Below, piece after piece: positions 1-5,325 of a DNA stretch of 5,325 nucleotides (positions are counted from its first letter, which is position 1; every line of letters begins with the position of its first letter). The notes below the pieces were generated by a model. That model was given only the letters and a program-made list of their open reading frames with translations, did no database searches and was not told the DNA's origin. The translations under genes were made by a program, and so were the position numbers. Origin of the DNA: Deltaproteobacteria bacterium (GTDB taxonomy: Bacteria > Desulfobacterota > Syntrophia > Syntrophales > UBA2185); the NCBI GenBank assembly GCA_026388495.1, contig JAPLJQ010000477.1, positions 1-5,325 on the forward strand. The letters are read 5' to 3'.

Positions 1-102
1 AGTCGAATATCCGAAACAAGGCCGTCATCCCAGGATTGAATGACTTTCACCGGAGAATTCCTTTCAGGGCAGGTTATTCTCTAAATCATAGCATGGATAA
101 CG

Positions 103-122
103 GTTTTCAACCAGTTGAAAAC
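103..122. repeat. Perfect 9-bp inverted repeat with 2-bp centre
   Basis: GTTTTCAAC at 103-111 and GTTGAAAAC at 114-122 are exact reverse complements separated by CA. No T-run follows on either strand, so it does not look like an intrinsic terminator. It could be a dimeric regulator's operator or a chance palindrome. It lies about 10 bases upstream of the decayed paralog, where a promoter region would once have been. Positions 1-102 show nothing I recognise: one frame is open from the left edge to a TAA at 129-131, but its 42 codons resemble no known family. Confidence 0.35.
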
Positions 123-131
123 GCTAAATAA

Positions 132-510
132 CATTCTAAAACCTTTATCAAGAAATACACCTATCAGGCGAGCCAGTATGGCAGCAAGGTGACATGCAGG
201 TTACTTGCTCTGGAGCAAGTGAAGCGGCTTCTGTTGGAGGAGGCAGGATCTTGCCTCGAGAGCCAAAACCGGGCAAAAACCTGGCATGAAAATGGAGGGC
301 ATGTTATTTCTTCTATAATTATGATATGGACAAACCGTTCTATGAGGGGCAGGGGCCAACAGTTAGATGGCTGAAATACTATGGCACTACCGGGCAACCG
401 TGCGGCTAATCCTTCTTGATGAAATATTCATGATTTCAGGTGACTAACGATCCTTATGTAGCCTATATCACCTTGACACCCAATGGTCATCTTTGTATAT
501 TTCACATGGC
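132..510 (+). pseudogene. Decayed paralog of the downstream FlgT/LPP20-like gene, with a DUF4384-like tail
   Basis: Read from 132, the frame gives KTFIKKYTYQ and then, at 207-242, ALEQVKRLLLEE. These 12 residues are identical to residues 49-60 of the protein starting at 586, and the surrounding residues align as well (KKYTYQASQYGSK against REYIYEAGEIDSK). Similarity ends near 263 and the frame closes with TGA at 372-374. A second frame then carries protein-like sequence (WLKYYGTTGQP at 368-400), broken by TAA at 407 and TGA at 431. It resumes at 434-508 with NDPYVAYITLTPNGHL, which resembles the core of DUF4384-type domains (hydrophobic strand, then a DG/NG turn). No signal peptide precedes the first block. 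The relic is therefore truncated at its 5' end and carries several frameshifts and stops. The homology to the neighbour is clear; the DUF4384 assignment is tentative. Confidence 0.7.
473..501 (+). promoter_or_regulatory. Sigma70-type promoter for the TPR gene
   Basis: A perfect -35 hexamer TTGACA (473-478) is followed by a 17-bp spacer and a -10 hexamer TATATT (496-501), one base from consensus. Transcription would start near 507-509, leaving an untranslated leader of about 77-80 nt before the ATG at 586. The hexamers fall within the coding remains of the decayed paralog, so this promoter may have arisen from former coding sequence. It also argues against a TTG start at 493, which would lie upstream of the transcription start. 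Confidence 0.6.
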
Positions 511-585
511 AAGAAGGAAACGCAATCGAACAAACACATCATCCCGATTCCGAACTTTCTTTCATGTCCTCCGGGGTATAAAGAA

Positions 586-1701
586 ATGAAACGATACATA
601 TCCATTGCAGTTTGTCTTTTAACAATCCTCCTATTGACCACTTTATCCTTTGCCGAAAAAAAGTCCTTTATCAGGGAATATATCTATGAGGCCGGTGAAA
701 TCGACAGCAAGATCTCCTGCCGGGCTATTGCTCTGGAGCAGGTCAAAAGGCTCCTCCTGGAAGAGCTCGGAACGTATGTCCAGAGTGTAACGGTCGTGAA
801 AGATTATGCCCTCAACAATGACCAGATCACAACCCTCACGGCAGGGGTCGTACAGACGACGATCAGGGAGGAGGCATGGGATGGCAAGCAGTATTGGCTG
901 AAGGCGGAGATCAAGGCCGATCCCGATGAGGTTGCCGCTTCCATCGATAAAATGCGAAACGATCAACAACTCTTCCAGGATCTGACGGAAGCCAGAGAAG
1001 AGGCTGCGCAGGCACTCCGGGATGTGGAATCCATGAAGGAACAACTTGCCCTGGCCCAGACAGATCAGGCAAAGCGCGAAACATACAACAGCGCCGTCAA
1101 TCAATTAATCGCTACGGACTGGTTTGAACGTGGGCAGGCCTTATCAGTTTCAGGGCAATACGAAGATGCGACCCGGGCCTACGAACGGGTGATTGTCCTG
1201 AAGCCCAATTATACAAAGGCTTACTCCTATCGGGGGTTGTCCTATGTACAACTTGGCTATTACAACCGTGCCGTCAAGGACTTTGACCGCGCGATCACAT
1301 TGAATCCCGGCAATAAGAAGATTTATGTCCAGCGGGAAATTGCCGTAAGGAAGATGAAGAACCCCCCGCAACAGACAACTCCGAAAAAGTTGGCTCCGGT
1401 AGTAAGATATGATGAGAAAAGCCGGCACAATGAAATAAGGAAAGATGGCAGGCAGCCTCGTCCCTTCCGCCTGGAAGCAGAAATCAAGAGGCCCGTCGGC
1501 GACAGGACCAAGGCAGAGCGGGGGGAAAAGTTAATGAAGTCCCAGAGAGAGCGGCAACTTCAGGAAAAGGCCCTCCGGGAAGAACGTCTCCAGAAGAAAT
1601 CCAAACAGGAAGAACGACAGCAGAAACGTAAAAAAGCCCCGGAAGAAAAACGTAAAAGGGACAAACAAATATTGCACCAGGAAAAGAAAACGGAAAACTG
1701 A
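586..1701 (+). CDS. Exported FlgT/LPP20-like domain protein with two TPRs and a charged tail
   Basis: This 371-residue protein begins with a signal peptide (residues 1-23: KR, a hydrophobic core, then SFA before EKK), so it should be periplasmic or secreted. Residues 27-115 form a domain with the pattern ALEQVKRLLLEELG, then NNDQITTLTAGVV, then YWLKAEIKADPDE. This matches the general plan of FlgT N-terminal/LPP20-like domains, by pattern recall only. Residues 121-165 look like a coiled coil. Two TPRs follow at about 177-210 and 211-244 (ending LKPNYTKA and LNPGNKK). Residues 297-371 are dense in K, R, E and Q. I chose ATG 586 because it starts the signal peptide, has GGGG nine bases upstream and lies downstream of the promoter. 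A frame-compatible TTG at 493 has no ribosome site and would add 31 residues ahead of the signal peptide. The TGA stop looks premature, because the same frame continues for 63 TPR-like codons. No enzymatic motif is seen; a scaffold or binding role is inferred. Confidence 0.85.
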   Translation: MKRYISIAVCLLTILLLTTLSFAEKKSFIREYIYEAGEIDSKISCRAIALEQVKRLLLEELGTYVQSVTVVKDYALNNDQITTLTAGVVQTTIREEAWDGKQYWLKAEIKADPDEVAASIDKMRNDQQLFQDLTEAREEAAQALRDVESMKEQLALAQTDQAKRETYNSAVNQLIATDWFERGQALSVSGQYEDATRAYERVIVLKPNYTKAYSYRGLSYVQLGYYNRAVKDFDRAITLNPGNKKIYVQREIAVRKMKNPPQQTTPKKLAPVVRYDEKSRHNEIRKDGRQPRPFRLEAEIKRPVGDRTKAERGEKLMKSQRERQLQEKALREERLQKKSKQEERQQKRKKAPEEKRKRDKQILHQEKKTEN

Positions 1702-1893
1702 TGGAAGGGTTATTTTGCAGATCCGGAAAGTGGCAATGCTATTGAGTTAGCCCGTCAGGTACTGCGCGATTATCCCAATGATCCTGGTGCTAAAGACCTA
1801 ATCACACGGGCTGCCTCGGCCTATGAAAACCAAGGAAAACTTGCCTTGGCCAAGGGCATCAGTTCTATCATTTTTTTAACCCGTAATTTTTAG
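1702..1893 (+). pseudogene. In-frame TPR-like continuation of the upstream gene beyond its TGA
   Basis: Directly after the TGA at 1699-1701, the same frame stays open for 63 codons to TAG at 1891-1893. The translation looks like real protein: WKGYFADPESGNAIELARQV, then LRDYPNDPGAKDLITRAASA, then YENQGKLALAKGI. The pattern of small and aromatic residues (A, L, Y, PND, then A and YE..G) is that of TPR helices. It has no start codon or ribosome site of its own that would yield this frame. The simplest reading is that the ancestral gene ran from 586 to 1893 (435 residues if the stop is read through) and that one substitution, for example CGA or TGG to TGA, created the stop. Sequencing error or recoding are alternatives. 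This extension would leave 17 nt before the CHAT gene. Confidence 0.65.
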
Positions 1894-1910
1894 TTCATGA
1901 GAGAAATGCT

Positions 1911-4900
1911 ATGATAAAAAAAAATGCCATTCTTCTATCGGCTCTATTGATTCTTGTTTTCGTTATTTTTTCAGGGTGTGCCACAAAAATGTCCCTTGAT
2001 GAGGCAAAAAAGGCTACTGTTTCCATACAGAAAAAGCCCTTTGTACCGCCGCCGAGGACGGTAAACGACATATTGGTGCTCCTGGACAGTCCCGGTAAAT
2101 TTTATTCGACAGTTACCGCAGACTTTAAAGCGCGCGCCAATGCAAAACCGGCTTCGGATATGAAGCGTGACGATCTTAGAATGTTCTATCGGGAGAGAGG
2201 ATTAGCTGCAAGGATGCTTGGACGTTACAACCAGGCGCTTGATGATGAACGGGCAGCATTTCGTCTGGCACAAGAGGCCGGATTCAGTGATCCGGATACC
2301 GATTGGGAGCTTGGTCTAACAGAAGTTATAGTAGGAAATTATCAGTCTGCACTTGAACTAATCCTAAAAGCAGGCACTCAAATAAAGTATGACGCCTCTG
2401 TCAGTTATTACAAATGGGCATTATTGTCTCTGACAATGGGCGATTTTGAATCTGCTAAACAAGCTGAAAAAAAATGTCAACTACTGTGCGCTCAGCCTCC
2501 GATGGGTTGGAGGACATTCTGTAATGCCAACCTTGCAGGCATACAGGCCTGGATTTTATCATTTCATGGTAAACATGCTGAAGCCGAAACGTATATCCGC
2601 GAAATGATGGGCATGTGGTACAGCGCTGTTGATAAGCGTCCTGCGATGGCAATTAGATCCCGACTATTTCTGGCAGGCAATTTACTGAATCAAAACCGCT
2701 TCGTCGAAGCAGAGCTTGAAATGCGTCAGGTTCTCAAGGAGGCTTTAGGCTTTTCTGGCAGAGATAGCGCTATGACCGGGGAAGTGATCGGCGTATATGC
2801 AAAGATACTGCAGAGACAGGGCAGACTTGGCGATGCAGAGAAGTTGTCGCTGCGGGCGATTCGCATCCTTGAATCCGCGGGGGTAGATAATGATTCAATG
2901 TTAGTTGGTTCTCAAAGGATGATACTGGCAGACATACTGATAGCGAAAGGGAATATCAGGGGAGCCGTTCAACAATACGATCTAAACAGGGAAAGCATGA
3001 AGGCCAATCAGCATCTCTATGACAGGTTCTTTGCACTGAACCCGAATATACCCCTGGCCATGCTGAGGATTGGCCGTACCGGGGAGGCCATGAAAGTGCT
3101 TGCCTATTCGTGCGAAGAGGTAAGAAAACGTTTTGGTGAAACCCACCCTATTGCCGTCCAGATGCAGGCGTTGCGTGCTATCGCCTACGCGATGTCGAAT
3201 AATGACCGCTTGGCCTATCGTGATTTTGCGTCTTCCATTCCTATGCTCTTGAAGAACATGCTGGAAAAAAGCGAGGGTTATTCAGATGGCCGGCAGCGCA
3301 TCCGCATGATCATGGAGGGATACATCGATTTTCTGGTCAAAATACGTGGAACACCCTTTGAAAAGGAAACCGGAATTGACGCCTCTGCAGAAGCTTTTAA
3401 AGCAGCCGGCATGATCGGCAGCAGCTCTGTCCAGAGCGCCCTGAGTGACAGCACTGCCAGAGCTGCCGCTTCATATGATTTAGACCTCGCTGATCTGGTC
3501 AGAAGAGAGCAGGACACCCGTAACCAGATAACCGCTTTACGGACAACCCTTTCCAATCTCTTATCAACCCCTTCCAACCAGAGGAGTGATTCTGCTATAA
3601 AAGATTTGAGAAATGAGATAGAGACTTTCAGTAGAGCGAGATCGGCCCTTCTTGAGGAAATCAGCAAGCGTTTCCCCAAATATGCACATTTCATCAATCC
3701 TCAGCCGGTATTACTCTCCGTGGTCCGGGAGAGTCTTCGCCCGGGAGAGTCCCTGATTTATTTATATACATCGGATGACAGGACATATATCTGGGCTATA
3801 CCTTACGAGGGTGAAGGAATGTTCTTTTTTTCACCTCTCGGGAAAAAAGAAGCAGCCCAGATTGTCGCGAAACTCAGGAACTCCCTCGACTCCCATCCCA
3901 GCACTCTCGGTGATATCCCTGCTTTTGATCTTTCAGGCGCCTATGCCTTATATGAGAAAGTTCTGAAACCTGTCGAACCTGTGTGGAAGCGTTCATCCGA
4001 CCTTCTCGTAATTACAAGCGGGCCATTAGGTCAAATACCCTTCTCACTCCTCCCCACAGCCCCGGTTATGCTTGGGAACGAGAAAGATGAATTGTTTGTA
4101 AATTACCGACCAGTCCCCTGGCTGATCCGGAAAGTGTCGGTTACCATGTTACCATCAATCAATTCACTGCTCACTCTCAGAACCATCCCGGCGGGAGATG
4201 CCAACAGAAAGGCCTTTGCCGGTTTCGGTGACCCTATATTCAATTTGCAGCAGCTTGCTCAAACAGAAGTCAAGACGATACAGAAGGAAGAAAGTATTAA
4301 ATCAGTCAGTCACTCAACCCAGTTCGCCAGCCGGGGTGTGAGACTTCATGTCAGGGGTGTGCGTATATCTGAAAAGGGCAATCTGGACAGCAAGCAGATA
4401 GATTCAAGCCAGCTTGACCAGTTGGACCGCCTTCCGGATACAGCGGAGGAGATAAAGAACATTGCACGGGCCCTTGACGCGGATCCCATGAAAGACGTCT
4501 TCATCGGGAAAGAGGCATCAAAACACCGGGTTAAAACAATGCACCTTTCGGACCGGAAGGTAATTGCCTTTGCCACCCATGCCCTGGTTCCCGGTGATCT
4601 GGATGGACTAGATCAACCCGCCCTTGCCCTGTCTCCATCGACAGTAACAGGACACAGGGAAGATGGATTACTCACTATGGATGAGATCCTCAGATTAAAA
4701 CTGAATGCGGACTGGGTTGTTCTATCAGCTTGTAATACCGGTGCGGCGGAAGGACAGGGAGCCGAGACCATATCGGGTCTCGGACGGGCTTTCTTTTATG
4801 CCGGCACCAGAGCCCTCCTTGTCACCATGTGGTCTGTGGAAACAACTTCCGCCAGGAGACTGGTCTCAGAGACCTTTCGATATCAGAAGGAGGGTGGAAC

Positions 4901-5048
4901 CCTCACCCGAGCAAGGGCCCTGCAAAAATCAATGCTGCATCTCATCGACAGGGCTACTTTTCAAGATGACAAAGGAGTCATTATTGCGAGCTATGCCCAC
5001 CCCCTATTCTGGGCGCCCTTTGTTATAGTCGGAGATCCCGGAAGGTAA
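1911..5048 (+). CDS. Outer-membrane TPR-CHAT lipoprotein (caspase-like peptidase)
   Basis: The 1045-residue product starts with a lipoprotein signal: MIKK, a hydrophobic core, then FSGC with Cys23 as the lipidation site. Ala24 at +2 favours the outer membrane. About nine TPR-like repeats span residues 89-446, for example RGLAARMLGRYNQALDDERA and AKILQRQGRLGDAEKLSLRA. Residues 525-590 are a helical coiled-coil linker ending RFPKYAHF, common just before CHAT domains. The CHAT domain runs from about 612 to 1045: GPLGQIPFSLLP (704-715), FAGFGDPIF, LPDTAEEI, the catalytic His890 in FATHALV, GLLTMDEI, the catalytic Cys941 in LSACNTG, GLGRAFFYAGTRALL and HPLFWAPFVIVGD. Both dyad residues are present, so a clan CD cysteine peptidase is expected; the substrate is unknown. 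GAGAG lies 7 nt before the ATG. Codons 2-5 contain nine consecutive A residues (1916-1924). The gene ends in TAA and is complete. It probably forms an operon with the upstream TPR gene. Confidence 0.95.
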   Translation: MIKKNAILLSALLILVFVIFSGCATKMSLDEAKKATVSIQKKPFVPPPRTVNDILVLLDSPGKFYSTVTADFKARANAKPASDMKRDDLRMFYRERGLAARMLGRYNQALDDERAAFRLAQEAGFSDPDTDWELGLTEVIVGNYQSALELILKAGTQIKYDASVSYYKWALLSLTMGDFESAKQAEKKCQLLCAQPPMGWRTFCNANLAGIQAWILSFHGKHAEAETYIREMMGMWYSAVDKRPAMAIRSRLFLAGNLLNQNRFVEAELEMRQVLKEALGFSGRDSAMTGEVIGVYAKILQRQGRLGDAEKLSLRAIRILESAGVDNDSMLVGSQRMILADILIAKGNIRGAVQQYDLNRESMKANQHLYDRFFALNPNIPLAMLRIGRTGEAMKVLAYSCEEVRKRFGETHPIAVQMQALRAIAYAMSNNDRLAYRDFASSIPMLLKNMLEKSEGYSDGRQRIRMIMEGYIDFLVKIRGTPFEKETGIDASAEAFKAAGMIGSSSVQSALSDSTARAAASYDLDLADLVRREQDTRNQITALRTTLSNLLSTPSNQRSDSAIKDLRNEIETFSRARSALLEEISKRFPKYAHFINPQPVLLSVVRESLRPGESLIYLYTSDDRTYIWAIPYEGEGMFFFSPLGKKEAAQIVAKLRNSLDSHPSTLGDIPAFDLSGAYALYEKVLKPVEPVWKRSSDLLVITSGPLGQIPFSLLPTAPVMLGNEKDELFVNYRPVPWLIRKVSVTMLPSINSLLTLRTIPAGDANRKAFAGFGDPIFNLQQLAQTEVKTIQKEESIKSVSHSTQFASRGVRLHVRGVRISEKGNLDSKQIDSSQLDQLDRLPDTAEEIKNIARALDADPMKDVFIGKEASKHRVKTMHLSDRKVIAFATHALVPGDLDGLDQPALALSPSTVTGHREDGLLTMDEILRLKLNADWVVLSACNTGAAEGQGAETISGLGRAFFYAGTRALLVTMWSVETTSARRLVSETFRYQKEGGTLTRARALQKSMLHLIDRATFQDDKGVIIASYAHPLFWAPFVIVGDPGR

Positions 5049-5051
5049 TAA

Positions 5052-5189
5052 AATAATTTTTTAACCGGCAATTATTACCTTTCTCATGGTAATCATCACT
5101 TCAATTCCAAATTGAAAGTTGAGGACTCGGTAGGGTATGTCACTCAAGGCTCAATGCAACAGATTATTCAAGCCCGGGATGACGAATAG
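5052..5189 (+). pseudogene. Possible coding relic, unidentified
   Basis: After a second in-frame TAA at 5049-5051, one frame stays open for 45 codons to TAG at 5187-5189. Its second half reads plausibly as protein (KLKVEDSVGYVTQ, then GSMQQIIQARDDE), while the first half is Asn/His-rich and less convincing. The only ATG is at 5154, without a clear ribosome site, so it is not an intact gene. It could be the tail of a degraded gene or chance; I recognise no family. Confidence 0.2.
5074..5116. repeat. Two short hairpins downstream of the CHAT gene
   Basis: ATTACC (5074-5079) pairs with GGTAAT (5088-5093) over an 8-nt loop. TTCAATT (5100-5106) pairs perfectly with AATTGAA (5110-5116) over a 3-nt loop. 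Both are AT-rich and neither is followed by a T-run; the only T-run (5057-5062) comes before them. They may protect or end the transcript, but they are not a convincing intrinsic terminator. Confidence 0.35.
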
Positions 5190-5197
5190 GGGGGTTA

Positions 5198-5303
5198 TGC
5201 AAAGCGAGCTATATTGCAGCCAGGCCTTGCAATGAACATAAAAAGGATATACTCACAATGGCTTGAGCCAGTAGCCAGCTGGTATAACCCAAGCCAAAGG
5301 AGG
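5198..5303 (+). promoter_or_regulatory. Structured leader and strong Shine-Dalgarno of the right-edge gene
   Basis: Two hairpins here exclude each other: TGCAA (5198-5202) with TTGCA (5214-5218), or ATTGCA (5213-5218) with TGCAAT (5228-5233). A good -10 (TATACT, 5248-5253) has only a poor -35 (TTGCAA, 5227-5232, 15-bp spacing). Next comes a two-tier hairpin: outer stem TGGCTTG (5259-5265) with CAAGCCA (5290-5296), an uneven internal loop, and inner stem CCAG (5268-5271) with CTGG (5279-5282). The ribosome site AAAGGAGG (5296-5303) begins at the last base of the outer stem, so folding could affect translation. A stem, internal loop, stem layout upstream of a gene is also seen in IS110 bridge RNAs, but that link is only a hypothesis. 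Confidence 0.4.
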
Positions 5304-5312
5304 AGCATAGCC

Positions 5313-5325
5313 GTGAAAAACAGTA
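5313..5325 (+). CDS. Start of a gene cut by the right edge
   Basis: GTG at 5313 opens a frame reading (M)KNS and runs off the window. It has AAAGGAGG nine bases upstream, the strongest ribosome site in the window. Four codons cannot identify the product. Some IS110-family transposases begin in a similar way (MKNS or MKT before the first catalytic Asp), and the structured leader would fit, but other genes do as well. Confidence 0.55.

Noticed and set aside
493..585. TTG start giving a 402-residue version of the TPR protein
   Set aside because: It lies inside the predicted promoter, has no ribosome site and puts 31 residues before an obvious signal peptide; ATG 586 fits better.
1699..1750. Selenocysteine insertion at the TGA
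   Set aside because: I find no stable hairpin of SECIS type just after the TGA, and the site lies in a charged low-complexity stretch, not a redox motif.
1841..1871. Separate promoter for the CHAT gene (TTGCCT or TTGGCC with TATCAT)
   Set aside because: The spacings (19 or 15 bp) and the -35 matches are poor; co-transcription with the upstream gene is simpler.
1841..1877. Intrinsic terminator made of CCTTGGCCAAGG and the T7 run at 1871-1877
   Set aside because: The palindrome is more than 14 nt from the T-run and folds only into a 4-bp stem with a 4-nt loop; the area is also coding-like.
1897..1914. Five-codon leader ORF (ATG to TGA) overlapping the CHAT start
   Set aside because: It has no ribosome site of its own and no attenuator-like codons; probably chance.
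643..4576. Open frames on the minus strand
   Set aside because: They lie opposite the two real genes, lack ribosome sites and recognisable domains, and their translations look like antisense shadows.
1911..5048. A CRISPR-linked (Craspase-like) role for the TPR-CHAT protein
   Set aside because: There is no repeat array or cas gene in the window, and the lipoprotein signal places the protein outside the cytoplasm.
23..5184. CGTCATCCC (23-31) and GGGATGACG (5176-5184) as terminal inverted repeats of a mobile unit
   Set aside because: A 9-bp inverted match is expected many times by chance in 5 kb and it does not extend.

Overview
The window holds a two-gene module of secreted proteins from a Gram-negative bacterium, flanked by decayed sequence. 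The organism is probably a Desulfobacterota/Nitrospirota-type or related proteobacterial lineage. That guess rests on the lipoprotein signal with Ala at +2, the FlgT/LPP20-like protein family and the subfamily of the CHAT protein. It comes from recalled family distribution, not from a search.

Layout. Positions 1-585 contain no intact gene. From about 132 to 510 lies a decayed paralog of the gene that follows: a stretch with 12 identical residues in a row, then stops and frame changes, then a tail that resembles a DUF4384-type domain. A strong sigma70-like promoter (TTGACA, 17 bp, TATATT) sits inside this relic. Positions 586-1701 encode a 371-residue exported protein: signal peptide, FlgT/LPP20-like domain, coiled coil, two TPRs and a very charged tail. 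Its TGA stop is followed, in the same frame, by 63 more open codons (1702-1893) that read like TPR helices. The gene therefore appears to have been longer and is now truncated, unless this is a sequencing error or recoding. Positions 1911-5048 encode a 1045-residue lipoprotein with about nine TPR-like repeats, a coiled-coil linker and a C-terminal CHAT (caspase-like) peptidase domain with both catalytic residues (His890, Cys941). Positions 5049-5312 hold two short hairpins, a low-confidence coding relic and a structured leader. The leader ends in a strong Shine-Dalgarno and a GTG start at 5313, so a third gene runs off the right edge. An IS110-type element is one possibility, but 13 bases of coding sequence cannot prove it.

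How the genes may work together. Both main products should cross the inner membrane. The first would be soluble in the periplasm and the second anchored to the outer membrane by lipid. With the extended reading of the first gene the gap between them is only 17 nt, which fits one transcript. A plausible but unproven model is a cell-envelope peptidase (CHAT) whose TPRs sense or recruit a partner, the TPR protein next door being the first candidate. No CRISPR array, tRNA, rRNA or complete mobile element was seen.
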